DNA of 27,817 bases from CAXBMB01 sp963976695 (GCA_963976695.1 CAXBMB010000047.1:1-27817); one strand, 5' to 3'. Shown: positions 1-7,611, numbered from the stretch's first letter. Notes: generated from the letters alone by a model not told the origin. Made by a program: numbers and translations.

Positions 1-1
1 T

Positions 2-34
2 AAAAGCGCCGCCCATGATTGAGCGGCGCTTTTT
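2..34. terminator. Bidirectional intrinsic terminator
   Basis: A perfect 11-bp stem (2-12 with 23-33, core GCGCCGC/GCGGCGC) encloses a 10-base loop. A runs on the left and T runs on the right, so it can terminate transcription in both directions. On the minus strand it closes the thiY-tenA operon. On the plus strand it would serve a gene ending at or before the window edge; the first three bases read TAA and may be that gene's stop. The stem is read directly from the sequence and termination is inferred. Confidence 0.8.
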
Positions 35-144
35 GCTACTGAACGGTGCGCGCGGGTGAGCGGCCGGGAAAGCAGCGCTTTGTGCGTCAATGGCGACCGA
101 TCCGACGCCACCGCCGGCCGGCCAAGCCGGGTGCTTGCCGGGGC

Positions 145-879
145 TCAGCGGGTTTTGTGCGCGCCCGTCGTGTCGCTGGCGTCGTCGCCGGCAGTATCGC
201 CGGCGGCGTCATAGGCGGCGTCGAAAAAGGCGGCTTCCAGCGTCATCAGCCGGACAAAGCGGGCGGTCATCGCCGCCTGCACTTCGGGAGAGGCGGCCGC
301 GCCGGCCCGGTCGGTTTCAGCCTTCAGTCCCAGGACAAAGGCCTCGAACCCGGGCGAGGCGTGCAGGTCGATCCACTCCGCCAGCCAGAACTGCGGCGGC
401 CGTTGATCGCCGCAGGCCTTGCCCCAGGTCAGGTAGCTCCATTCGGCGGCCAGCAGGACGGCCAGCACCTCTTCGTAGCTGCGGCTGTTCCCGGCGGCCT
501 CGATCTCGACCTTGAAAGCCTGGGTGATGGGATGAAGCCGGGGCTGCTCGACGGCGGTCCTGGGGACACCCAAGGCCGTAAAAGATCTTAGAAAATAGTC
601 ATTTTCCGCGGCCACCAGCAGGTTCAGAAACTCGGCAAAGGGCCGCTTCTGCGCCATGGTCGGGGCGTAGGCCGCCGCCTGCGCCACCAGGCCGGCAAAG
701 GCGGTGACGAAGGCGTAATCCTGCACCAGATAGCGGGCATAGACCGCAGGGTCCAGGCTGCCCGCGGCGATCTCTCGGGTGAAGCGATGCTGGGTGGCGC
801 GCCGCCAATGGGGCGCGGCGGCCCGCTTCAGCCCGTCGCTGAAGCCGGCCGGAAGGCGCGCGGCGTTCATCGGCGTCAC
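145..879 (-). CDS. tenA: TenA family aminopyrimidine hydrolase (TenA_E type)
   Basis: Predicted cytoplasmic TenA/thiaminase II-fold enzyme of 244 residues that salvages thiamin breakdown products by hydrolysing an aminopyrimidine to HMP. Visible family marks are QDY at 52-54, near the usual substrate Asp, and a C-terminal LEAAFFDAAY segment carrying the conserved Glu. In Bacillus TenA the catalytic Cys lies in a PCYW context. Here the matching stretch reads AAEWSY, with Glu at about 145, so it belongs to the Cys-less TenA_E group. The start is GTG, overlapping the thiY stop as GTGA, which suggests translational coupling; ATG at 870 is an alternative. It is the second gene of the TPP-riboswitch operon. 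The exact substrate (aminopyrimidine or formylated form) cannot be told from sequence. Confidence 0.9.
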   Translation of the reverse strand: MTPMNAARLPAGFSDGLKRAAAPHWRRATQHRFTREIAAGSLDPAVYARYLVQDYAFVTAFAGLVAQAAAYAPTMAQKRPFAEFLNLLVAAENDYFLRSFTALGVPRTAVEQPRLHPITQAFKVEIEAAGNSRSYEEVLAVLLAAEWSYLTWGKACGDQRPPQFWLAEWIDLHASPGFEAFVLGLKAETDRAGAAASPEVQAAMTARFVRLMTLEAAFFDAAYDAAGDTAGDDASDTTGAHKTR

Positions 880-1817
880 TCGCCGATGACGGTCAGATAT
901 TGGGACAGCGGAACCTCCTTGTCGATGATGCCCTGGTCCAGCAGGAAGGCGGCGAAGCGGGCGTAACGGCGTCGATCCAACGCGGCGGGCCGCAGCGCGA
1001 AGCGCGCCAACGTGTCGGCAAAGGCGCGGCGGTTGAGTTCGTCGTCCAGGCCGTCCTTATAGCCCTTGAATGCCGTCCAGGCGTCGTCGGGGTGGTTGAT
1101 CAGATATTGGGTCGCCAGTTCCAAGGCCTCCAGGAAGGCCGGGAAGCGGGGATCGTCCAAGTTGTTGCTGTTGGCCAGAATGATCAACTCGTCGTAGGCC
1201 GGAACACCTTCTTCCTCGACGAAAAAAGCTTTGCCGGGCCGGCCTTCGATCGCCATCTGGTTCAGTTCGAAATTGCGGTAGGCGCCGATCACCGCGTCGA
1301 CCTGACCGCTCAGCAAGGACGGGCTGAGGGAGAAGTTGACGTTAACCAGTTCGACATCCGCCAGGCTCAAGCCGTTTTTCTTCAGCATGGCCGCCAACAC
1401 CGCTTCTTCCACGCCGCCGACCGAGTAGCCGATTTTGCCGCCCTTGAGGTCGGCGATGGACTTGATCGGACCATCCGCCAGCACCACCAGCGAATTGAGG
1501 GGGGTGGCGATCAGGGTGCCGATCCGGCTGAGCGGCAAACCGGCGGCAGCCTGAATGTGCAGGGCCGGTTGATAGGAAATCGCCAGGTCGGCCTGGCCGA
1601 CCGCCAGCAGTTTGGGTGGGTCGTTCGGGTCGGCCGGCTCGATCAACGCGACCTCAAGGCCGGCCGCTTTGAAGAAGCCTTTCTGCTGGGCGATGACCAG
1701 CGGGGCGTGATCCGGGTTGATGAACCAGTCCAGCAGGATTTTCATCGGCTCGGCCTTGGTCGGCGCGGCGACCAGGATGGTGAGCATGAGGGTGACAGCA
1801 GCGATCGTGAAACGCAT
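876..1817 (-). CDS. thiY: ThiY-like thiamin-pyrimidine ABC transporter substrate-binding protein
   Basis: Periplasmic solute-binding protein of 313 residues, NMT1/THI5-like fold, predicted to bind an HMP-type pyrimidine such as formylaminopyrimidine for import. Residues 1-22 form a signal peptide ending in an AxA-like TKA site. The mature protein starts with the family pattern LDWFINPDHAPLVIAQQ, and the lobe-2 stretch with VGGVEEAVL is also typical. A clear GGAGG sits about 9 bases before ATG 1817. It is the first gene after the TPP riboswitch and overlaps tenA by 4 bases. The matching permease and ATPase (ThiX/ThiZ) are not in the window, and a terminator closes the operon after tenA, so they must be encoded elsewhere. 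The family call is firm; the exact ligand is inferred. Confidence 0.9.
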   Translation of the reverse strand: MRFTIAAVTLMLTILVAAPTKAEPMKILLDWFINPDHAPLVIAQQKGFFKAAGLEVALIEPADPNDPPKLLAVGQADLAISYQPALHIQAAAGLPLSRIGTLIATPLNSLVVLADGPIKSIADLKGGKIGYSVGGVEEAVLAAMLKKNGLSLADVELVNVNFSLSPSLLSGQVDAVIGAYRNFELNQMAIEGRPGKAFFVEEEGVPAYDELIILANSNNLDDPRFPAFLEALELATQYLINHPDDAWTAFKGYKDGLDDELNRRAFADTLARFALRPAALDRRRYARFAAFLLDQGIIDKEVPLSQYLTVIGE

Positions 1818-1824
1818 CTCTTGG

Positions 1825-1855
1825 CGTCCTCCGTTGGTTGGTTGTCAGGGGGACG
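1825..1855 (-). promoter_or_regulatory. Shine-Dalgarno-masking hairpin (riboswitch expression platform)
   Basis: In the thiY leader the segment at 1855-1848 (CGUCCCCC in RNA) can pair with 1832-1825 (GGAGGACG), which contains the thiY ribosome site. Seven of eight positions pair across a 15-base loop. No U-run terminator lies between the riboswitch and thiY, so control at translation initiation is the simplest reading. The pairing is seen in sequence; the switching is inferred. Confidence 0.5.
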
Positions 1856-1940
1856 AAGGATGCCGGCGGCAAAGCGCGCGTGACGATGACCAAGCCAAGC
1901 TGGCCAAGTCATGGCGGCGTCGCGGACCGATAGATCCCGT

Positions 1941-2040
1941 TCCTTCCCTGCGCCGGTATGAGCCGGATCAGGTTCTAAGAGTTTGCCGGGCGGCTGCGCC
2001 CCGTATCTCAGCCTCCGCCTAACCACGCGGAGACACCCCT
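1941..2040 (-). promoter_or_regulatory. TPP riboswitch (THI box)
   Basis: Read on the minus strand, this leader has the hallmark TPP aptamer elements in order: GGGGTGTC at the 5' end, CTGAGAT at 2011-2005, AACCTGATCCGG at 1974-1963, a short CCGG-closed helix, then CAGGGAA at the 3' end. An extra GC-rich arm lies between CTGAGA and ACCTGATC. It sits about 125 bases upstream of thiY and just downstream of a good promoter. When bound to thiamin pyrophosphate it should lower thiY-tenA expression, fitting a salvage operon. Confidence 0.95.
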
Positions 2041-2054
2041 AGGAACCGGGGTAG

Positions 2055-2083
2055 ACTTTCCCCCTTGGCGTGGCGGCTGTCAA
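2055..2083 (-). promoter_or_regulatory. Predicted sigma70-type promoter of thiY-tenA
   Basis: A perfect -35 TTGACA (2083-2078) is followed by a 17-base spacer and a weak -10 GAAAGT (2060-2055). The expected start of transcription near 2048 falls just before the 5' end of the TPP riboswitch, which supports the call. The -10 matches consensus at only three positions. Confidence 0.6.
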
Positions 2084-2186
2084 GCGCGCGCCTCGGCGGC
2101 GGCCGGGAAGTTCGCGGATAAAAAAATCGCCCGGGATGAATTTCGCCGCTGCAAGACTGGAACGGCTGTGCTACTTCAACGGCGCT

Positions 2187-3140
2187 ATGAGGCATTATCT
2201 CGAATTTGAAAAACCAATCGCCGATCTGGAAGGCAAGATCGAGGAACTCCGTCATCTATCCGATGCCGGAGAGCTCAACATTGCCGAAGAGGTCACCAAG
2301 CTGCAGTCGAAAGCCGACAAGCAGCTACGCGCCACCTATGGCAAGCTGTCGGCTTGGCAGAAATGCCAGGTCGCGCGCCATCCGGACCGGCCGCACGTGT
2401 CCGGCTATCTGGCGGCGCTGATCGAGGACTATACGCCGCTGGCCGGCGACCGCCTTTATGCGGAAGACAAGGCCATGCTGGGCGGCCTGGGGCGATTTAG
2501 AGGCTTTTCCTGCGTCGTGATGGGCCAGGAAAAGGGCAATGACATGCAAAGCCGTGTCACCCACAACTTTGGCTCCGCCCGACCGGAGGGCTATCGAAAA
2601 GCCCAGCGCCTGATGAAAATGGCGGAGCGCTTTCAGCTTCCCATCATCACCCTGGTGGATACCGCCGGCGCCTATCCGGGCGTGGGCGCGGAAGAGCGCG
2701 GCCAGGCCGAGGCAATCGCCAAGTGCATTGAGGTTTCGCTACAGCTTACCGTGCCGGTCATCTCGCTGATCATCGGCGAAGGCGGATCTGGCGGCGCCAT
2801 CGCCATCGCCACCGCCAACAAGGTGATGATGCTGGAGCACGCCATCTACTCGGTGATTTCCCCGGAAGGCTGCGCCTCCATTCTCTGGCGCTCGGCCGAT
2901 CAAAAGCAGGAGGCGGCGGAGGCCTTGCGCTTGACGGCGCAGGATCTGCACAAGTTGGGCGTGATCGATTCGGTTGTCCGCGAACCCCTGGGTGGCGCGC
3001 ATCGCTCCGGCAAGGAAACCATGGCGGCGGCGGGCGACGCCATCGAGGCGGCGCTGCGCGATCTTTTGCCATTGGCGCCGGCCGAACTGAAAAGCCAACG
3101 CCGCGAGCGGTTCCTGGAAATCGGTCAAAAGGGCCTGTAG
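2187..3140 (+). CDS. accA: Acetyl-CoA carboxylase carboxyltransferase subunit alpha
   Basis: Alpha subunit of the acetyl-CoA carboxylase carboxyltransferase, which with AccD moves CO2 from biotin on AccB to acetyl-CoA, giving malonyl-CoA for fatty acid synthesis. At 317 residues it has the family's usual length. It begins MRHYLEFEKPIADLE, a typical AccA start, with the N-terminal coiled helix following. Crotonase-fold marks include MGQEKG, TLVDTAGAYPG, GEGGSGGA (oxyanion region) and YSVISPEGCASILW. The frame is open upstream to 2070, but that extension is basic and unlike the family, so ATG 2187 is chosen despite a weak ribosome site. It converges with secA on a shared terminator. accD is not in the window. 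Confidence 0.97.
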   Translation: MRHYLEFEKPIADLEGKIEELRHLSDAGELNIAEEVTKLQSKADKQLRATYGKLSAWQKCQVARHPDRPHVSGYLAALIEDYTPLAGDRLYAEDKAMLGGLGRFRGFSCVVMGQEKGNDMQSRVTHNFGSARPEGYRKAQRLMKMAERFQLPIITLVDTAGAYPGVGAEERGQAEAIAKCIEVSLQLTVPVISLIIGEGGSGGAIAIATANKVMMLEHAIYSVISPEGCASILWRSADQKQEAAEALRLTAQDLHKLGVIDSVVREPLGGAHRSGKETMAAAGDAIEAALRDLLPLAPAELKSQRRERFLEIGQKGL

Positions 3141-3187
3141 CGCCGCCAGGCTCCGATTCTCGGCGCGACGATAAACCCGCGATGACG

Positions 3188-3226
3188 AAAAAACGGCCAG
3201 ATCACTAAAGAACTGGCCGTTTTTTT
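3188..3226. terminator. Bidirectional terminator between accA and secA
   Basis: A 13-bp inverted repeat (3188-3200 with 3213-3225, core CGGCCAG/CTGGCCG) has a 12-base loop, an A run on the left and a T run on the right. It lies about 50 bases after accA and about 30 bases after the secA stop, so it can serve both convergent genes. Confidence 0.92.
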
Positions 3227-3256
3227 TAACTTCGTCGCGCTTGACCGGGGTGGGGA

Positions 3257-6010
3257 TCAGGCAATGGCCCCGTGGCAGTGTTTGTATTTCTTGCCGGAGC
3301 CGCAGGGGCAGGGGGCGTTGCGGGCGACCTTGCCCCAACTGGCCGGATCGTTGGGATTGACCTGGGCCGCGGCGGCGCGGCTGTGCAGCGGACCGCCGCC
3401 GCCGGTCCCGCCGCCGGTCCCACCGGCCGCTGAGCCGGCCTGTGCTTCCGCCAGGGCCGGGTCCTGCCGGCCTTCGTGGGTCGCCTGGCTGCGCTGTTCC
3501 TGTTGCAGCGCCTCCATGGCCTGGCTTTCCGGCACCCGCACCTCGATATGGCTGAGCAGCATGGTGGTTTCTTCGCGCACCTCGCCCAGCATGGTCTCGA
3601 ACAGGTCGAAAGCCTCTTTCTTGTATTCGTTGAGCGGATCGCGCTGAGCATAGGCGCGCAGGCCAATGCCGTGGCGCAGCTGGTCGAGCGACAGCAGGTG
3701 ATCTTTCCACTGCTTGTCCAGCACGTTGAGCAGAATCTGCTTTTCCACCATGCGCATGACCTGCGGGCCGAAATTGGCGGCCTTGGCGGCCATCTTGCTG
3801 ACCACCTCCTTGCTGATCCGCTCCAGAATTTCCTGATCGGCGATGCCTTCTTCCTTGGCCCAGTCGCGCACCGGCAGGTCCAGGCCGAACAGCCGCAGGC
3901 ACTCTTCGTGCAGCAGATCGATTTCCCACTGCTCGTGGTAGGCCTTGACGGGAATGCAGCGCGCCACCAGGTTTTCGATCACCTCGAGCCGCATATCGAC
4001 GATGGTGTCCGCCACATCCTCGGCGTTCATCAAATCGCGCCGCTGTTCATAGATCACCTTGCGCTGGTCGTTCATCACATCGTCAAAGCGCAGCAGATTC
4101 TTGCGGATATCGTAGTTGCGCGCCTCGACCTTTTGCTGGGCTTTTTCCAGCGCCTTGTTGACCCAGGGGTGAATGATGGCTTCACCTTCCTGCAGCCCCA
4201 GCTTTTGCAGCATGGAGTCCATCCGCTCGGACCCAAAGATCCGCATCAGATCATCCTCCAGGGACAGGAAGAACTTGGATTCGCCCGGATCGCCCTGGCG
4301 TCCAGAGCGGCCGCGCAACTGGTTGTCGATCCGTCGGCTTTCATGCCGTTCGGTGCCCAAAACGAACAGCCCGCCGGCGCTCAGCGCCACCTGTTTGCGC
4401 TGTTCAACCAGGGCGGTGATTTCCGCGGTGGCCTTGGCTTTCTGCGCCTCGTCGGTCAACTCCGCCGTCTGCTGTTCAACCAACATGTCGACATTGCCGC
4501 CCAGTTGGATATCGGTGCCGCGACCGGCCATGTTGGTGGCGATGGTCACCGAGCCGGGGGCGCCGGCTTGCGCGACAATCTGGGCTTCCTGTTCATGGAA
4601 GCGGGCGTTGAGCACCTTATGGGGGACGCGCTTTTGCTTGAGAATGCCGCTGAGCAACTCCGACTTCTCGATGGTGACCGTGCCCACCAGAACCGGCTGG
4701 TTGCGCGTGAGGCATTCTTCGATCTGCAGGGCGATGGCTTCGTATTTTTCCTTCGCCGTCCGATAGACCTCGTCGTCGTTGTCCTTGCGCTTCACCGCCA
4801 CGTTGGTGGGGATATCGATCACTTCCAGCTTGTAGATTTCGGCGAATTCCTCCGCCTCGGTCATCGCCGTGCCGGTCATGCCGGACAGCTTGGGATAAAG
4901 CCGGAAGTAGTTCTGGAAGGTGATCGAGGCCAGCGTCTGATTTTCCTGCTGGATGGTGACGCTTTCCTTCGCCTCCAGCGCCTGATGCAGGCCGTCGGAG
5001 TAGCGCCGGCCTTCCATCATGCGGCCGGTGAATTCGTCAATAATGACGACTTTGTCATCCTTGACGATGTAGTCGGTGTCTTTCTGGAAAAGATGGTGGG
5101 CGCGCAGCGCCTGGTTGACGTGATGCAGGAAGGTGATGTTCTGCACGTCGTAAAGCGAGGAGCCTTGGCTGATGTGCTGACCGCTCCGCAGCAGCTCTTC
5201 GATCTTTTCCACGCCCTCCTCGGTCAGCGTGACCGAGCGGGCTTTTTCGTCCTTTTCGTAGTGCCCCGGTTGCAGGTCCGGAATCAGGCCGTTGGCGGTG
5301 ACGTAGTTCTCGGAAGAGTCCTCGGCCGGGCCGGAGATGATCAGCGGCGTGCGCGCCTCATCGACCAGGATCGAGTCCACCTCATCGACGATCGCGAAGT
5401 TGAAGTCGCGCTGGACCATGTGCTCCAGTTCGAACTTCATGTTATCGCGCAGGTAATCGAAGCCGAACTCGTTATTGGTGCCGTAGGTAATATCCGCCGC
5501 GTAGGCCGCCTTGCGCAGCTCCTCGGGCAATCCGTTGACAATGCAACCCGTGGTCAAGCCGAGGAACTGATAGACCTGCCCCATCCAGGCGGCGTCGCGC
5601 TGGGCCAGATAGTCGTTGACGGTGACCACGTGGACGCCCTTGCCGCTGAGCGCGTTGAGGTAGACCGCCAGGGTGGCGACCAGGGTCTTGCCTTCACCGG
5701 TGCGCATTTCGGCGATCTGCCCCTGGTGCAGCACCAAGCCGCCGATCAACTGGACGTCATAGTGCCGCTGTCCCAGGGTGCGCTTGGCGGCCTCGCGCAC
5801 GGTGGCGAAGGCTTCGGGTAGCAGATTGTCCAGGCTTTCGCCCTGTTCCAGCCGCTCGCGATACAACCGCGTTTTGTTGGCCAGCTCTTCGTCACTGAGC
5901 TTTTCATGCTCCGCCTCAAGGGCGTTGATGGCCGCTACGGTGGGCTGGAGCGACTTGACATACCGATCGTTTGCAGAGCCGAAAACCCGCTTGGCGAGCG
6001 TTTTGAGCAT
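3257..6010 (-). CDS. secA: Protein translocase ATPase SecA
   Basis: SecA motor of 917 residues, which drives unfolded preproteins through SecYEG using ATP. Visible motifs in order are: start MLKTLAKRVFGSANDRYVK; Walker A region MRTGEGKTLVATLA near residue 100; helicase motif VDEVDSILVDEARTPL near 210; GRMMEGRRYSDGLHQAL; ATNMAGRGTDIQLGG; and GRSGRQGDPGESKFFLS in the second nucleotide-binding fold. The tail has a Gly-rich linker and ends in a zinc-binding SEC-C motif, CPCGSGKKYKHCHG, used in many SecA proteins for SecB and phospholipid contact. ATG 6010 has a GAGGAA ribosome site 5 bases upstream. It is transcribed alone, convergent with accA, from a strong promoter at 6188-6160. Confidence 0.98.
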   Translation of the reverse strand: MLKTLAKRVFGSANDRYVKSLQPTVAAINALEAEHEKLSDEELANKTRLYRERLEQGESLDNLLPEAFATVREAAKRTLGQRHYDVQLIGGLVLHQGQIAEMRTGEGKTLVATLAVYLNALSGKGVHVVTVNDYLAQRDAAWMGQVYQFLGLTTGCIVNGLPEELRKAAYAADITYGTNNEFGFDYLRDNMKFELEHMVQRDFNFAIVDEVDSILVDEARTPLIISGPAEDSSENYVTANGLIPDLQPGHYEKDEKARSVTLTEEGVEKIEELLRSGQHISQGSSLYDVQNITFLHHVNQALRAHHLFQKDTDYIVKDDKVVIIDEFTGRMMEGRRYSDGLHQALEAKESVTIQQENQTLASITFQNYFRLYPKLSGMTGTAMTEAEEFAEIYKLEVIDIPTNVAVKRKDNDDEVYRTAKEKYEAIALQIEECLTRNQPVLVGTVTIEKSELLSGILKQKRVPHKVLNARFHEQEAQIVAQAGAPGSVTIATNMAGRGTDIQLGGNVDMLVEQQTAELTDEAQKAKATAEITALVEQRKQVALSAGGLFVLGTERHESRRIDNQLRGRSGRQGDPGESKFFLSLEDDLMRIFGSERMDSMLQKLGLQEGEAIIHPWVNKALEKAQQKVEARNYDIRKNLLRFDDVMNDQRKVIYEQRRDLMNAEDVADTIVDMRLEVIENLVARCIPVKAYHEQWEIDLLHEECLRLFGLDLPVRDWAKEEGIADQEILERISKEVVSKMAAKAANFGPQVMRMVEKQILLNVLDKQWKDHLLSLDQLRHGIGLRAYAQRDPLNEYKKEAFDLFETMLGEVREETTMLLSHIEVRVPESQAMEALQQEQRSQATHEGRQDPALAEAQAGSAAGGTGGGTGGGGPLHSRAAAAQVNPNDPASWGKVARNAPCPCGSGKKYKHCHGAIA

Positions 6011-6159
6011 ATGTTCCTCGATGACGGCGGCGCGGGGTTAAAACCACGTTGAAATAAGACAAAAATGAACCGGACGGTTCCTGGGGCCATTCGGGTGGCA
6101 GGGGGCTTCTCGCAAACAGACTCGCTTGGTCAGCACCACGAACCAAAAAGGCAGCCTGA

Positions 6160-6188
6160 CAGATATGCGCCCTAAGGAGGTCTGTCAA
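6160..6188 (-). promoter_or_regulatory. Predicted sigma70-type promoter of secA
   Basis: On the minus strand a perfect -35 TTGACA (6188-6183), a 17-base spacer and a -10 TATCTG (6165-6160) predict a start near 6153 and a secA leader of about 143 nucleotides. It is one of the best promoter matches in the window. Confidence 0.7.
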
Positions 6189-6212
6189 CGAAAGCTCCAG
6201 ACCTTCATCGGA

Positions 6213-6251
6213 TTGACATGGATTTTTTGTAACTTTCCATCACAATAAAAT
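6213..6251 (+). promoter_or_regulatory. Possible promoter zone for the parvulin gene
   Basis: A perfect TTGACA at 6213-6218 lies back-to-back with the secA -35 but has only a poor -10 (TTCCAT or TCCATC) at 16-17 bases. A good -10, TAAAAT at 6246-6251, instead pairs at 17 bases with TTTTTT at 6223-6228. Either would give a leader of about 300 nucleotides. The region is promoter-like, but the exact start is unresolved. Confidence 0.3.
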
Positions 6252-6427
6252 GTGACCACTTCTTGAGTCTTGCGGGTGAATCTGCATGATGCTCGCGAAT
6301 GAAAAAGCCAGGAGGGGTGAGTGGAAACCGCCGAGGTTGCCTGAACCGGTTCGACGTGATCTGTTCCAGCGGTCGGGACGGTTTGGTCGCCCGGATCAGC
6401 TACCGGGTCGATCACCGGATTGATTGC

Positions 6428-6445
6428 CGGGGCCGATCGGCCCCG
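6428..6445. repeat. Perfect 18-bp palindrome in the parvulin leader
   Basis: CGGGGCCGATCGGCCCCG reads the same on both strands. It lies 105 bases before the parvulin start codon and has no adjacent T run. It could be an operator for a dimeric regulator or a leader hairpin. Function unknown. Confidence 0.5.
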
Positions 6446-6549
6446 CCTTCCGTCACTCTGCCTTATGTCATTCTGGCGCTTGGCAACAACTGCCGACCTT
6501 AAATTCAAAGCGCTGTCGCTACCTCGCGCTGTCCAGAAACGGAGACTTC

Positions 6550-7500
6550 ATGAATAGAGATAATCGCCGCCGATTCCAGGGTGGTCTTTTGGGTCGCGGC
6601 TCACGGCTGCTTACTTTGGCGGCTTTGTTGGGCGGACTGGTTGCCGGCCCGGCAATCCTGTCTTTTCCGGCCACGGCGCAAGCGCCGGCCATCGCCGATC
6701 TTAGCGACACCGCACGGGTGGTGGCGCGGGTGAACGGCGCGGAAATCACCGTCGGCGATATCATTCAGTCGGCGCAGAGTCTGCCGGCGCAGTATCAGCA
6801 GCAGTTGCCGATCATCTTCCCGGCGCTGGTCGAGCGGGAGATCGACATGCGCCTGTTGGCCTCGGCCGGGCGCGCCCAGGGACTGGCCGACGACGCGACG
6901 GTCAAGCAGGTCGTTGCCGCCGCCGAACTGGCCGCCATCCGCCAAATCTATATGGAACAGAAGCTTGAGGCCGGCATTACCGATGCGGGATTGAAGGCGG
7001 CCTACGAAACCTATCTGACGGAAAACCCCGCAGAAGAGGAAGCCAAGGCCCGTCACATCCTGTTGAAGCAGGAAGCCGAGGCCAAGGCGGTGATCGATGA
7101 GCTGGACGGCGGCGCCGATTTCGCCACCCTGGCGAAGGAAAAGTCTACCGGTCCCTCGGCCCCGCGCGGCGGCGATCTGGGTTACTTCACCGCTGGCACC
7201 ATGGTCCCCGAGTTCTCCGAAGCCGCCTTTGCCCTGGAGCCGGGAAGCTACACCAAGGAGCCGGTAAAAAGTCAGTTCGGCTGGCATGTTATCCTGGTCG
7301 AGGACAAGCGGGTCGCCGCCCAGCCCTCGTTTGAGGAGGTGGAGCCGCAACTGCGTCAGCAGCTTTCCCAGGAAATTATCGCCGATCTCACCGCCGCCCT
7401 GCGGCAGGAGGCCGACGTGGAAGTCCTGGCGCCGGCGCCGTCCGAGGAAGGCGCCGCAGCGACCGAGGCAGAGGGCGAAACCAAGCCAAAAGCCGAGTAA
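6550..7500 (+). CDS. Exported parvulin-type peptidylprolyl isomerase (PrsA/SurA-like)
   Basis: Protein of 316 residues predicted to assist folding of exported proteins by cis-trans isomerisation at proline. Residues 1-45 form a long signal peptide: a basic n-region (RDNRRR), a hydrophobic core at 20-38, and an ATAQA cleavage site. A SurA-N-like helical part follows (about 55-160). A rotamase domain spans about 165-255, with the family marks ARHILLK, FATLAKEKSTGPSAPRGGDL, GYF and SQFGWHVILVED. The C-terminus is Glu/Ala-rich. ATG 6550 is chosen because GGAGA lies 5 bases upstream and the signal peptide begins there; the frame is open further upstream. It is divergent from secA, a sensible partner since both act on exported proteins. 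An intrinsic terminator follows. Confidence 0.92.
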   Translation: MNRDNRRRFQGGLLGRGSRLLTLAALLGGLVAGPAILSFPATAQAPAIADLSDTARVVARVNGAEITVGDIIQSAQSLPAQYQQQLPIIFPALVEREIDMRLLASAGRAQGLADDATVKQVVAAAELAAIRQIYMEQKLEAGITDAGLKAAYETYLTENPAEEEAKARHILLKQEAEAKAVIDELDGGADFATLAKEKSTGPSAPRGGDLGYFTAGTMVPEFSEAAFALEPGSYTKEPVKSQFGWHVILVEDKRVAAQPSFEEVEPQLRQQLSQEIIADLTAALRQEADVEVLAPAPSEEGAAATEAEGETKPKAE

Positions 7501-7580
7501 GACTGTCGTCGACCGCCCGCGTCCCCACCCGGCTGCGCCGGGTGACCCGGGACAGGGGGCGGCTGCGGCTGTTCGGATCA

Positions 7581-7611
7581 GGGCTTCCCGTCTGCTCGGG
7601 GAGCCCTTTTT
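7581..7611 (+). terminator. Intrinsic terminator after the parvulin gene
   Basis: A 9-bp stem (7581-7589 with 7598-7606, one G-U pair) and an 8-base loop are followed by five T. A second, tighter hairpin without a T run lies upstream at 7526-7544 (CACCCGGC/GCCGGGTG, loop TGC) and may protect the 3' end. argJ begins about 170 bases later and so probably has its own promoter. Confidence 0.75.

Larger units (their letters stand above)
6011..6549. other. Divergent control region, secA / parvulin gene
   Basis: This 539-base gap holds the secA promoter and a leader of about 143 nucleotides on the minus strand, a weaker plus-strand promoter zone at 6213-6251, and a long plus-strand leader before the parvulin gene. 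The leader carries an 18-bp palindrome at 6428-6445. The stretch 6200-6260 is clearly AT-richer than its surroundings. No protein-coding gene is convincing here: the frames present are short, lack ribosome sites or run through secA. No tRNA-like fold was seen. Confidence 0.6.

Noticed and set aside
3476..5821. Very long open frame antisense to secA (781 codons)
   Set aside because: The opposite strand encodes a full, motif-rich SecA. The antisense product is low-complexity (His/Gln/Leu/Val-rich) and is a GC-driven shadow.
5916..6188. Minus-strand 90-codon frame overlapping the secA start
   Set aside because: It begins at or before the predicted secA transcription start and runs out of frame into secA.
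6239..6255. TCACA-N6-TGTGA inverted repeat considered as a CRP/FNR site
   Set aside because: The half sites are in the opposite order to the CRP consensus (TGTGA-N6-TCACA), so it is at most a weak hairpin.
6299..6502. Plus-strand 67-codon frame in the parvulin leader
   Set aside because: No ribosome site at its ATG and no recognisable pattern. The AGGAGG at 6310-6315 fits better a GTG at 6321 that opens only seven codons, too short to call.
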